Source of the DNA: Phialophora verrucosa
Taxonomy: Eukaryota; Ascomycota; Eurotiomycetes; Chaetothyriales; Herpotrichiellaceae
DNA: 64,000 nucleotides
Assembly (NCBI GenBank): GCA_002099365.1
Contig: MSED01000005.1
Span: 1,364,001 to 1,428,000, forward strand
Reading direction: 5' to 3'
Program-made: the position numbers and the translations under genes
Shown here: positions 1 through 10,877 of the stretch, in pieces
Layout of the letters: each line of letters starts with the position of its first letter
Numbering within the stretch: position 1 is the stretch's first letter
Notes under the pieces: model-generated
What the model saw: only the letters and a program-made list of their open reading frames with translations
Database searches by the model: none
Told to the model about the DNA's origin: nothing

Positions 1-670
1 GCGAATTCTGTAGTCCACCAAACTCGAATCGAAATAACCACCACACACACCTTGTCCCATCAAGTCCATCTCACTGGCCACCGCTTAGTGGCCTTCTCCA
101 ACGAAAACTCCATCCTCCCGCGCCGTCTTCGCTTGTTGCTTTTCTGGAACAACTTTCCTGCACCCCCCTCGGCCCATCTCTGCCACCAACACCTCTCAAC
201 CGCTTTGGCTCATCCTACACAATATGAACAACAACAACATCACCTCCGCGGGATCTCGAGAAGCACAATATGGCTGATCCGGACCCATACTAGACGACAC
301 CGCGATAGTCAATCTTTCCTTTCTACTGGTCCACCTTCCCGGCGTCTGGCGGTTCTTTAACGAAGTCTTTTCGGATACATCCTCCAACACCTCTTCCGCA
401 CCCTTCCATAGCTTGGCCGACGACGTCCACCCTTGCATCATCCGGCGCTCTGTATCTACTTCATCTACCTTTTCGATGCGTCTTTCCTGAGTCTAGGGTT
501 TCGACTTTCCATACCCTCACTGCTGGCGTAGCCACCCGCTTTGTCCGGCGACAGTCATACCCACCGATCGAGCGATCGAGTCCTACTGCGAAGCCTTACC
601 TGCCCGGATTCGTCTCCTGCGACGAAGTATTCCGCACGAGGGAAGCGTCGGAAACAAGTGAAGGTCCAAA
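1..670. other. 5' flank of the copper-fist gene
   Basis: No supported gene. The stretch is C- and T-rich with a short CA run near 41-52, as expected for promoter and 5' leader of the gene starting at 671. Short open frames on both strands lack start context and family resemblance. Confidence 0.4.
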
Positions 671-2432
671 ATGCTCATCAACGGGGAGAAATTCGCCTGC
701 GAGGCGTGTGTGAGGGGTCATCGTGTGAGTTCTTGCCACCATCAAGGTAAGTCCCCTACAACACTCTAGAGTTGCAGTTGTCTTACTCATTTGATCAGAT
801 CGTCTTCTTGTCCACGTCAACAAAAAGGGTCGACCCGTGTCACAATGCCAACACTGCCGAGGCCTGCGAAAGTCTCGCTCGCAACATGTCAAGTGCGAGT
901 GCCACGACAAGGGCCATTCAAAAGAGAATTGTCCTCATGACAAGCATGACGGGAAACATGGTGCGCTTGCACTGCAAAATGATAAAGCAGGACATGGGGC
1001 TGACGTCCACATAGACCCCCAGACTTGCTGCTGCCAACATGGCTCGCGCTGTACCTGCTCTCTGAAAAAAGAGCCGCACCTGGACCCGGTCCCCGAGGAC
1101 ATACCACAGTATATACAGCCAAAGGATCATCCCAAGCAATGGCACAATAAGAATGCCCACGACCCTAAGACGACCGTTTTCACCAATGGTCATCACAAAC
1201 CGGTCCACAGGTTTAACGACGCCCATAACCAACTTGGAGCACCATACAAAATCCCCTCCAGGTCGAACTCGCTCCACGGCCACCGGGAGCTCGCTCAACG
1301 TTCCACAGACAACCTTTTACTGACCAAATCCGCGAGGCCTTTTCACGAGTCACCCCTGCACAACTCGATCACGGAGGCCATGCAGATCGTGGAGCGCAAG
1401 GTCAGATCCGAGCACAATTCACCTGTACTTGGGCCAACGAGAATGGCGACACACTCTCCCCTGTCCGACTTCAAAATCCCCAGCTTCGACCCCCGCGCCT
1501 ATGCCTACTCCCCCTTCAGCGTAGACACGCCGCCATCTCAGCCTACAAGCGTCCCGAACAGCCAAAACCCGAGCCAGCAAGATCTGACTCTGCCAGAAAC
1601 GTTCCCGGACAACTGGTTCATGACCTATGACCAAGCCCATCAGTACGAGCCACCAGCCTGGTCGAGACTCAACGACGGGTCCTCGGTGGATTGGACAAAC
1701 ATCAACCTGGATCTCAACAATGGCAACAACAATAACAACGTGTATAATCTGAACCCTGTGACCAAGGGCAACTCCCCGTATATGTTGTCCCAGCCAGCTG
1801 CGTTCCAGCCTTCCCCTTCCGATTTCGCCAACCAGACCCACAGGGCGGGTATCAGCCCTTCGAGCGGAGAGCACTCGGAAGCCGAGGAGCCGTCTCCCAA
1901 TTCCAACAACAACGGCTGGAGTAACGATCGGCCCATGAGCAATGAGCTCAGCAGCCCTGGCGGAGATGATGCTTCCGAGCACCACCGGCTAAGCTCGGCC
2001 TCGTCGTATTTCGGTACGCCTCAAGCAAGCATGCTGGCCGATGACGACCTGGGAAGTCTCGCCATCGATGATTTCCTGAAACAAGCCGAAGCGGAGACGA
2101 AAAGGATGCAAATGCAGACACAGTTGGCGCAGATGCAGATGAACCCCCAAGATGCGGAGCAGCCTTCGCGTTTGTCGAGTGTGAGCCGGGGAATGACGCC
2201 CAACATCTCCACCCCTGGAAGTACGGGAACCGGCGAACACTCCTATACCGTCAAGGAAGCCATGAGATATGCGCACCCTGACGTTATGGCCTATGAGCCA
2301 GTCCAGCACCCGAAGAACGAGATACCGGCGGCTTTCATGGCAGAGGATCCATCGTGGTCGGCCGCCCCCGACATGTCCGACCCTCAATTGGTCTTGGACG
2401 ATGAAAGAGATGACGAAAACTGGGTTCGGTAG
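671..2432 (+). CDS. Copper-fist DNA-binding transcription factor
   Basis: Two exons, 671-746 and 799-2432, separated by a GTAAGT..CAG intron; 569 residues. The start at 671 gives the canonical beginning of the copper-fist domain (residues 1-40): zinc ligands C10, C13, C22 and H24, then the KGRP minor-groove motif at 35-38, followed by a CQHC at 42-45. A second cysteine cluster, CCCQHGSRCTC at residues 102-112, resembles the copper-sensing Cys motifs of the Ace1/Mac1/Cuf1 family. The remaining 450 residues are low-complexity (Asn-, Ser-, Pro-, Gln-rich) and probably form the activation region. Family knowledge: these nuclear proteins bind copper-response elements and control copper uptake or detoxification, or other metal genes; which applies here cannot be read from sequence. 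Most annotators relying on a single frame would miss exon 1, which carries the zinc ligands. Confidence 0.92.
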
Positions 2433-3628
2433 CCGACAGGTGGTGCTGAGCAACCTTAGAGCAAATGCAGCACCGACTAGGGCAGACGGTCAAATTTATG
2501 ATGAGTGACGAACAGCAAACACTACACAACCTGAAGATACCACGGGTTTTGAGGCTTGGTTACTGGTACAATCGCAAACTGGCGCAACATGGACAGGGTG
2601 ATATGACCGAATGGGAACAGGAGTAGACGAGCACGGAACCTGCCTGTCATTTACCTATGGAGAGCGGTCTGGCGTTGGGAAAGGATTTCAAACCATGCAT
2701 ATACTTCGAGTATGATTGGTTTTCGCTTCTTGCAAGGATTTCGTTGCCTGGAGTTGGACGAATGATGACGCGAGAAAGGCATCTTGTATTGTCAGTCAAG
2801 TCTTCTGCGAAAGCGCGGGTCGACCTGACTTGATCGAGTTGAGTCGATGTCTGTGAGATGAATTTCCGTGGTCCTGCAAAATATAGCACCTGCGTATAGA
2901 CCAATCCTGATAGCGTTTGGAGTGAATTCGCTCGCCGTTGCTAGGGCTGTAGAAGGACGATTGTTCTTGCCGTCACTTCACCCACCCGCACCTACAATAT
3001 CCTCCGTCTTGTCATATTCTGGGCCACGGGACCAAGGACACATTGTAGAGTACTCGTATTGCTCGGTTTGTCGCCTGGCGTCGAGCCGGAAGAAACATCT
3101 TGCGTCTCCGGCTGTGGCCGAGCGTGGCTTTTCATTGGTCAACAACCAGCGCTAGTGTCGATCAACCCTGCTCAGTCGAATCTCAGTCGAATCTCGGTCG
3201 AATCTCCTTCACCGAATCCATACACTGAGCCTTGTTACTCTGAAGAGGTCCCCAAGCAAAGAACCAAGGCACTTCCACGCCGTATTCGCTATCAGCCTGC
3301 CCTTCCTTGACACGCTGTGGGAATTTTGGACCGGGATAGGAGCAGACAGACAATCCACATTGCAACACATCATGGGGGCGAGGCAAAGAAATCCCCAATG
3401 AACCACTCCGTTGTTCAGGACTGAACCGCGTGAGAGATCTTGCTGTCCACAACAGACTACTCGTATACCCTGGCTGGTGCGCTCAACCACCTCCTCCCAT
3501 TTGCTCCATAGCCAGACCCGAGGAAGAGTGTGGTACGTAGCACTGACTCGAGTTCTGGCTTGGCGGACCACGGGCCAAATTCCCATCCAGCTCTTCCTCA
3601 TCAGAGGGAGCACCACCTGCTCTTCATA
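2433..3628. other. Spacer between copper-fist gene and phosphoesterase gene
   Basis: Holds the 3' flank of the upstream gene and the promoter of the downstream one. A small direct repeat (three near-copies of TCGAATCTC) lies around 3177-3206, and a TACTCGTA element at 3051-3058 belongs to the dispersed motif family. No gene supported. Confidence 0.4.
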
Positions 3629-4591
3629 ATGACCAAACTCTACGCTATCGCCGACCTGCATCTCAGCTACAAGCACAACCGCGACGCCTTGTGCGAGCTG
3701 CGACCCCACCTGGAGGACAGCCTGATCATCTGCGGCGACGTCGGTGAGAAGCTCGAGCACCTCCAGGACGCCTTTAGCATCACCACCAAGCTGTTCAAGC
3801 AGGTCTTCTGGGTACCGGGGAACCACGAACTATACACCCTCCCGGGCAGGGGCAACCGGACGGACGGACACGAGGACGACGCACTCAACAAGGAATTGCG
3901 AGGCGAATTCAAGTACGAAGAATGCCTACGCGTCGCCAATGAATGCGGCGTCATCACGCCCGAGGACGAGTACGTGAAGTGGGAGGGCGAGGGCGGTCCC
4001 TGTATCATCTGCCCGCTGTTCACCCTGTACGACTACTCGTTCCGACCGGACGACATCTCACGCGAAGGCGCGCTCGACTGGGCCATGGAGGAAAACATCA
4101 TCGCCACGGACGAGGCGCTGCTGCACCCGGACCCGTACGAGTCCCGCGATCAGTGGTGTGAGGAACTGGTTGCCAAGGCCGAGGAACGGCTCGAGGCCAC
4201 GTCGCAGCGGGGCATTCCGCTCGTGCTGGTGAACCACTGGCCACTCAGGGAGGACACCATCACCATCCCCATGATCCCGCGGTTCTCGCTGTGGTGCGGC
4301 ACCAAGAAGACCGAGGACTGGCACACGCGGTACAACGCCAAGGTCGTGGTCACGGGCCATCTGCACGTCCGGCGGACAGACTGGCGCGACGGCGTCCGCT
4401 TCGAAGAAGTCAGCCTGGGCTATCCGAAACAGTGGCAGATGGCCAAGGATCGGGGCCTGGATATCAATGACCTGCTGAGAGAGGTGCTGCCCGCGACCGA
4501 TATGGTCGATCCCGGGGATGGGTCGACCATCTGGAGAAGGAGTGGGCGCCCGAGCAAGGACCTGGACAGGAGTACCAAGGGGTGGGAGTGA
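3629..4591 (+). CDS. Calcineurin-like metallophosphoesterase
   Basis: Single-exon gene of 320 residues. The ATG at 3629 is chosen because the protein then begins directly with the first metal-binding strand (MTKLYAIADLHLSY); an in-frame upstream extension to 3530 is low-quality sequence and starts at GTG. The family metal-binding blocks appear in order: DLH near residue 9, GDVGE near 35, GNHE near 66, NHWPL in the second half and GHLH near residue 250. This supports a two-metal phosphomonoesterase or phosphodiesterase of the Metallophos superfamily. There is no signal peptide or membrane segment, so the protein is probably cytosolic. The substrate is unknown; similar single-domain fungal proteins are mostly uncharacterised. 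Very GC-rich codon use compared with surrounding spacer supports it as a real gene. Confidence 0.88.
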   Translation: MTKLYAIADLHLSYKHNRDALCELRPHLEDSLIICGDVGEKLEHLQDAFSITTKLFKQVFWVPGNHELYTLPGRGNRTDGHEDDALNKELRGEFKYEECLRVANECGVITPEDEYVKWEGEGGPCIICPLFTLYDYSFRPDDISREGALDWAMEENIIATDEALLHPDPYESRDQWCEELVAKAEERLEATSQRGIPLVLVNHWPLREDTITIPMIPRFSLWCGTKKTEDWHTRYNAKVVVTGHLHVRRTDWRDGVRFEEVSLGYPKQWQMAKDRGLDINDLLREVLPATDMVDPGDGSTIWRRSGRPSKDLDRSTKGWE

Positions 4592-5300
4592 GGAGATGTG
4601 ATGTCTATGCTGGCTGTAGTCTGTTCCTCCGCGGACCTCTTGCAGCCAGAGTCCTCCTCGGGTCATGAAAAGAGGCTACACACAATGTGGCCAAAGGTGC
4701 CATGTTTCCCTTGTTGTCGAACCGAACAACGGAAGAGGCCCTAATGTGGCCTCCTCTTTCAGTCGCCAACTCGAGGTTATGCCTTGAGACTTAGACAATA
4801 CGAAGCGGCTACTCTCGCCCTAGAACCGGTGTCACGAATGGGGAGGTATATATACGGGCGGAAATAGGAGCCTCGAGTCGGGTACCCGGTCTGTATATCT
4901 GATAAACCGATCCGAAGATGTAGAGCGATACCCATATGTCTCTAAACCGTATAGAACCGGAACCCGATCTAGAATGATAGGAAGCGTACTTACTTTTCTC
5001 AACGAGGCTGCGGTATCCTTTGAGGAGGAACGACCATATTGGTTTCACAAAAATGAATACCTCATATCGTGCGCCGCTCCTACACTCGCATATTCAATTA
5101 GATCATACCTATGTCGACATACATACGGACAAGACAAGGCCTTGTCAGCGGCTATGCATGTACATTGAGCCTTTGCGTTCTTGCCACACGCGAGATTCCC
5201 TTCCTGCATCCGCTCCAACTCCAGCTCCAGTTCCGGGATAGAGTCACAGTTGAGCACCCCCCGCCTGGACTCATCTTCGATTGATCGGAACGCCTCATGT
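4592..5300. other. Spacer between convergent genes
   Basis: 3' flanks of the phosphoesterase and of the minus-strand gene ending at 5301. An AT-rich TATATATAC stretch lies near 4847. No gene supported. Confidence 0.4.
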
Positions 5301-5969
5301 TTAGTTGATCGGAATGCGGTCGAAATGCGCAACGCTCCCTGCCGAAGAAAGAGGGAATAAAGTCAGCACAGTGCCACGATTCCAACGGTCAGTGTGTTAC
5401 GTTACGTGATCCAATCCGCCCCGACGGGAAGGCTCGCAACTCAGAGCTCAGAGCTCAGAGCCACACGCCCCGGAAGCGCAAGCCAAGTTGCAGTACGGAG
5501 TCAATACTCACTTCCTCTACTCTTGTCCGCAATGCCGGCCAATTTCTGGATATAGGTCGCGAACCATGGCTTTGCTTCACAGGCCTGCGTAACCCCAGCC
5601 CGCACGGGGTGGCTTCGTTAGCCTTTGCTCTGTCTGCGGAACTGACGACACTTGTCGTCTCCTGGTCTGGTGCAATCAATCAATCAATCACTCACGTACA
5701 TTGGTAAACCACTCGGTCCCCTTGGTCCACCCGTGCTGGATCCTGATGTGGCTTGGGTCGGTCGGATTCTGGGAGATCTCGCACCACAGACACTCGGGCA
5801 GGGCGCGCATCTCGTGCACCACGGGCGTCACCATGTCGATGTACTCTGCCAGTTTGTCGGGGAAGATGAAGATGTCGGTCACCATGAGGGTGCCATGCTG
5901 GCCCGTGGACGAGATGAAGCTGTTGAAAGGGATGAGGTTGCGGTGGGCTTCGATGTTTGATGAAGTCAT
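5301..5969 (-). CDS. Small dimeric alpha/beta-barrel (antibiotic biosynthesis monooxygenase-like) protein
   Basis: Three exons on the minus strand: 5969-5700, 5584-5512 and 5338-5301, giving 126 residues. Introns begin GTACGT (5699) and GTGAGT (5511) and end CAG; the first contains a (CAAT)4 run at 5673-5690. The single-frame reading of exon 1 stops inside the first intron, so the last third is visible only after splicing: exon 2 supplies AKPWFATYIQKLAGIAD and exon 3 ends FDRIPIN. Length, a central HEMRALPECLWCEISQNP segment and the terminal strand fit the ABM/YgiN-like dimeric alpha/beta-barrel family, whose members include quinol monooxygenases and also non-catalytic proteins. No signal peptide. 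It is divergently transcribed from the cupin gene at 7186, which suggests a shared promoter and perhaps one small catabolic step, but the substrate is unknown. Confidence 0.8.
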
Positions 5970-7185
5970 TTTGGCCAGAGTTCGATGTTGACGGCGAAAA
6001 GATGCGTCGTGCGTGGGTCGATTCAGAGGGTCAAGAAATCGCTAGACACAGATTCTTGCTTGCTTGCTGCTTGCTGCTTCCTGGGTGCTGCTCGCTGATG
6101 AAAGGACAGACAAGAGAGCGCAGGGCTTACCCATGCTACGAGGACCGTCAGATTATATCCATGCGCTCCGTCCATCCAACCCTCCATCCCCCCGAACGTG
6201 CACAACAGCTCAACCGGCGTGGCTTGCGTAGACACACGTATATTCTGGACCCGTGCCGTGCGTAATATTATGGAAGCTGAAGCTGAACGCCGTGTGGGCA
6301 GGCATCCCCCTGTGCCGCTGGACGACGCTTACAGTGGCGTTCGTATATGGTCCCGGGTTTGCAACACAATCCGGATGGGCGTCTCGTCAAATCACATCAA
6401 ATCACGGCACAGGATATCACAGGATAGCGAAGACACAGCACCAGCACCAGCACAGTATGCGAGGCGGGCGGGCGGGCGCGGCTGAATGTGGCGTTTTGTG
6501 AACCGCAGCTGAATGCGAAGCGTGAGCAAACCAACACGAGGGGGAGCGCTACGAGCGCGGCATAATTGGGCATCTGTTCTCAACTATGCGGCCTCGTACT
6601 CGTCTTCGTAGCGAGACGGTTGCTTGTTTCCACGCGCGCGGCCTCGAAAAGGGTAACCGTTGTTGCCTCTTCGACCCGTGTCGCGAGCAGAGCCGGGAGG
6701 GGAGGCGATGGACGCCGAGGTTTGACCCAGGACACGAGTCCCGTCTACTCGCGTACGTAGGTGGTAATCGTTATTACTGGAAATTCCCGTTGGAGAAGCT
6801 GCGGCACGTACGAGTGAGTACATGGAGCCGGCTGACTCCAACCCGGGGGTGGTGGGGAGGGGGGAAGAAAGTCATGTTGTGTGTGTTGTTGATGAGTGTG
6901 TCTCCAATGATGACGCCGACGTCGGATGCGTAGTCGAGTTACAGACGTTAATTAAATCTTTGGGTCTCCGGATATCACCACGGCGGCGGAAGCAAGTCTA
7001 GTACATACTGCAGTCTATTATCGCAGGCGGAGTACTAAGACGTAGTATTAATTAATTACATCTCAGCAACAGACACCGACCCACAAAGAAGAGGAGAACA
7101 GTGTCCTGTATGTGTCCGACCTTGCTTCCTGGGCTGCCACACATATCACATAATTAATCGACTTGGACAAAAAGCAGAATCCGAG
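5970..7185. promoter_or_regulatory. Divergent promoter region between ABM-like and cupin genes
   Basis: The 1.2 kb between two diverging start codons must hold both promoters. It contains AT-rich TTAATTAA-type blocks at about 6948, 7048 and 7150, and a short CAG/CACCAG run near 6430. No gene supported; the open frames here are short and on mutually inconsistent frames. Confidence 0.4.
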
Positions 7186-7680
7186 ATGCCATCAACCATC
7201 ATCCCCTCGTCTCGCAACCCGTCGGCCTCGAGCAGGCAGGCGAGCGGCACATTCACCGGCACCGTGTGGATGGAGTAAGTCCTATGTCTGAGCTCTCCCC
7301 TGTCTCGATTCCTTTACTTCTATCGTCGCACACATACACACACACACGCTGAGTACGTCACCCGCAGTCCGGTCTACTCCGACGCCGGCCCGACCATCAA
7401 CATCAACCACGTCATCTTCACGCCGGGGGCGCGCACGTACTGGCACACTCACGAGCATGGACAGATGCTCCGCGTGCTGGCGGGTTCGGGCTGGGTATGC
7501 GACAAGGGAGGCGAACCGAGACGGCTGAACGTCGGCGATACCGTGTGGTGCAGTGCTGGCACGACGCACTGGCATGGCGGGGACGATGGGAGCCTCATGA
7601 TGCATCTGGCTGTTAGTCACGGGAAGACGATGTGGCATGAGGAGGTCACCGAGGAGGAGTATCAGGCGAAAGGGAAGTGA
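7186..7680 (+). CDS. Cupin-domain protein
   Basis: Two exons, 7186-7274 and 7368-7680, with a GTAAGT..CAG intron; 133 residues. The join restores the sequence VWMDPVYSDAGPTIN, a typical cupin_2 lead strand. Cupin motif 1 is seen as HTHEHGQ with a following GSG turn; Gln stands where many members have the Glu ligand. Motif 2 is GDTVWCSAGTTHWHG, which retains the His ligand but has Ala where Pro is common. These residues would hold one divalent metal in a small beta-barrel. Members act as dioxygenases, decarboxylases or isomerases on small organic acids, and many are uncharacterised. No targeting signal, so cytosolic. Divergent neighbour of the ABM-like gene. Confidence 0.85.
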
Positions 7681-8830
7681 GAGAGTCGTTTTGCACGGGG
7701 GCGGCGATTTCGAGCGCAGGCGCATGGTGTGTAGAAGCAGAGGTAGAAGAGATGACATGGCCGCTGTTACAGTATGGTTGATTGCCAGCCTCGCCTGTTA
7801 AGTGGTATGTACTGTAACTAGCTTTTTGAGATGCAGGCTATCAACAATCATCGACGTCCAGGGTTGTCTTCGATTGCAGGGTAGTCGCTCTCACATGTGC
7901 TGTCGTCGAACATGCGAATGGAGCCATCTCAATGGCTTGGTAAAGCGGCTCTCGTACCAACGATGCTATAGATGCACGAAATGGCGCATAGATCTCCGGT
8001 CCGTGTTTGCCGCCACTGTCTCCAGGTCGAGACGCGTCCCAGCAAATGCTACAATTCTAAGCACCAAGGGCTGTGTAGATCTCCTGGTTCCTGTCGCCTA
8101 TTCTTTGCATCCTAGGTAGCATTTGGTGGAATCTCTGAAGCCGTGCGGGAGCTGCTGAGGTGGAGGATGGTTGAGAGTGATGAGGACTCATCGTCTTCGA
8201 GTTCTGCTGTGAGCTTTCGTATGCCTTCCTCGCCGTATCTGCTTCGCGATTGGCGCCCAAAGCAGGCGCAGCTGATATGCGGAGGAGTGATTTACGACGC
8301 TGGAGGAACACCAGACGAGAGGCTGGGCCAAAAGCGTCTGAGCTTGAGCAAATGTCGCGCCCGTAATTCCTCTCGCTGCATGGTAGGCTTGATACTTGTA
8401 CAGCCCAGAGGCCGGGGGAGTTTGCTCTTTGTCTTGCGATTGGCGCAACATGATGCACAGCAAGCGTAGAGCAGCCCGCCGGCGAGACTTGTTTCCTCTG
8501 TTTGTTTGGTTTCCCGGACCAAGGGCTTCCTTTACTCGTAAAGAATGCAAGATCCTATACGGTAAGAGGACACTCAGCCGGCCATTGAAAGCTAATGAAA
8601 GTCTTATGGTAAGTTGGCTGGATTGTAAAAACCATCAATGACTCGGCGTTCTTAGGGTGCCTGCGTAAACCTGGTCGTTAATGCTCACAAACTTGAGATT
8701 AATTGCTGCAGCGGCCCATTGTGAGTAGTACCGTGGGTTCCGAGCCAGTGACCATGTCGACGAGTAGTCGGTCTTCTGTAAACCGGTCTTTTACTGAGAT
8801 CATCCTGTTGATCCCAGAATGTGAAGCGTC
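7681..8830. other. Spacer between convergent cupin and exchanger genes
   Basis: Contains only the two 3' flanks and short open frames without recognisable content. Confidence 0.4.
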
Positions 8831-10877
8831 TCAGCTGGTGCCCGGTCCGCTTGTCAACGAGCTTTGATCTTGTCCGTCAGGGAAGAAGTAGGCCCCAACA
8901 GCCACAATCACGTAACACGCGCACAACAACGCTCCCTCCAGGTAGTTGCTTCTTCCATCCAGGACTAGGAAATTGACGATGAAGGTCGAAACAAACAACG
9001 ACCCTGTCTCGAACAAGCTGAAGTAGAGCGACATGTTTTTGTCCATGATCCAGCCGAGGATGACCACAAATGGTGTGACAAAGAGGGCAATCTGAATGGA
9101 TGATCCAAGTGACACGCCCAGAGCAAGATCGAGCTTGTTCTTTGCTGCAACAGTAACAGCCGTGACGTGTTCGGCTGCGTTGCCAACGATAGGTAGAATA
9201 ATGAGACCGATGAAGGCTTCTGACAGTGGTGAGTTTTCAACCAGGCTGTTGATGCTTCCGACGAGGAACTCGGCGCAAAGTGCAACAAGTGCAGTGGACA
9301 CGAGAAGGAGGACGATTGAGGCAGTTTGACTCATTGGAGGAGCATCGTCTTCTTCAGCCTGTGCACTTTTGGTGGAAACCCGGCGGGCGAGTCTAGCAGC
9401 TCCTGGATCTCGGTTCTGTTGATTGGGCGCTGAAGAATAATGACGGAGTGAGGAGTGGGGATGGTCTGATGCTCTGCCTGTTGGATACGGGTTTGTCGAT
9501 GATCGAAAGACCGGTGGAGTGCGCAAAGAGAGCCCTCGGGGCCCCAAGTTAGGCTTCCTGTCCTTCGCCGACGCGTCGGCAGTGGTGGTCGGCATCCCCT
9601 GCCTTAAACCATTCTCTGGCCTTGCTGTCGATTTTGGAGCGCTCGCAGGCAGCTGCAGCGTGACTCTGTCATGGGCATCTATCTCTTCTGGCTCTGCTGT
9701 TTTCTCGGCTTGGAATTCTGTGACGGCTGGGCCTATTTGCGCAGATGGCCCATTATCCCCCGCCTCTTCTTCCACGTCGGTTTTGACTTCTCTTCTTCTG
9801 CCCAACTTTGCCCTGATTCTCTTGCTCACACGCCGATGTGACCCACGACTCGTGACGGATGAACCCAGGGAACTGGCGGAGGAAGAGCTGCTCGAGTCGA
9901 AACGCTGGAGGATTCCCGGAGTGGCTTCCTCATCGATGATATGTTGTGGCGTTCCTTGATACAGATATGCATGCGATTTGAGCTGAAAGAGTAAGTACAG
10001 GACGTAGATAATTAGTAGGATGACAGATGTTCCACGGCTGAGCTTCAAGACTGCTCGGTCGGCTTTTTGGAGATCGCTAAAGGATGCATGGAAAGCGGTC
10101 TGAAAATGCCGATTAGTTTGTCGCACGGTCAAGCGGTCATCACATTGGGGTCGACACTCACAGGTATTAGCAGCGATAATACTGCGAGTGCAAGTAGGCA
10201 GGCCGACATCTGAGTGACTGTACTGTCGTAGATTTGCTCTTGGTATTCCAGGCCACCGATCAAGAAGGCCATTCCGAGGATCAGGAGCAAATTGGCGAGT
10301 AGAGAGCCGATCAGTGACGCCTGGACAATGCGAATCTCATTCTTAACAAGGGCAATGATACTGCAGCATGTTAGCAAGCTTCGCCGACCACTGCAATTGA
10401 CGGCGTACAATATGATCAGCTCAACGGCATTGCCGAAGCTCACATTCAGCAGAGCGCCCAACGTTGGGCCAAGCCGGTGAGCAACGCATTCAGTTGCGAA
10501 AGTGAGAAGGCCGGCCAAGGGAATGATGGCGACAGCATTCAGCGCGAACACCACGTTCTCATTGACTCCAGCAAAGTGGACAGCGATCCCTACTGGTACA
10601 AAGACCAATAGGACATTGACCCATGAGTGAAACAATGCCACCTTGACATTACCGAGGACGCGACTGAGGCCAGACCGCTTGGGCTTTTCCTTCTTCTCGG
10701 AATCCGCATCCTGCGATGGGCTGCTGCTCGAGTTTGAGGCTTGGGTGTCGTGTGACGGGGACCACGGGTTGAAATTGTGCTTGTGGGCAGATGAATGTGC
10801 CCAAGCTTTAACGCGATCTAAGACGGCGATTTTCAGTATGCTTGGAGTCGCGGGCAAGAGAGGGGCTACGTACGCAT
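8831..10877 (-). CDS. Vacuolar Ca2+/H+ exchanger (CAX family)
   Basis: Minus strand. Well-defined introns at 10408-10361 (48 nt) and 10161-10100 (62 nt) join the conserved segments ...GNAVELIIFIIALVKNE and SLLIPTAFHASF. The preferred start is ATG 10877, which needs an extra 56-nt intron (10873-10818) after only four coding bases and gives 626 residues. Reading through without that intron, to ATG 11022, gives 693 residues, but that stretch holds a 3'-splice-like TTTTCAG and may be leader. Two family signature blocks are clear: GNAVELI in the first half and GNAAEH in the second, each within a helix of the alpha-1/alpha-2 repeats, with about 11 membrane segments. The function is proton-driven calcium sequestration into the vacuole, as in yeast Vcx1. 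The cytosolic loop between the halves is about 180 residues, Ser-, Arg- and Glu-rich, much longer than in yeast Vcx1 (411 residues in total). Confidence 0.9.

Noticed and set aside
1419..1985. 188-codon minus-strand frame
   Set aside because: Shadow of the copper-fist gene.
4058..4666. 202-codon minus-strand frame
   Set aside because: Shadow of the phosphoesterase gene, caused by high GC third positions.
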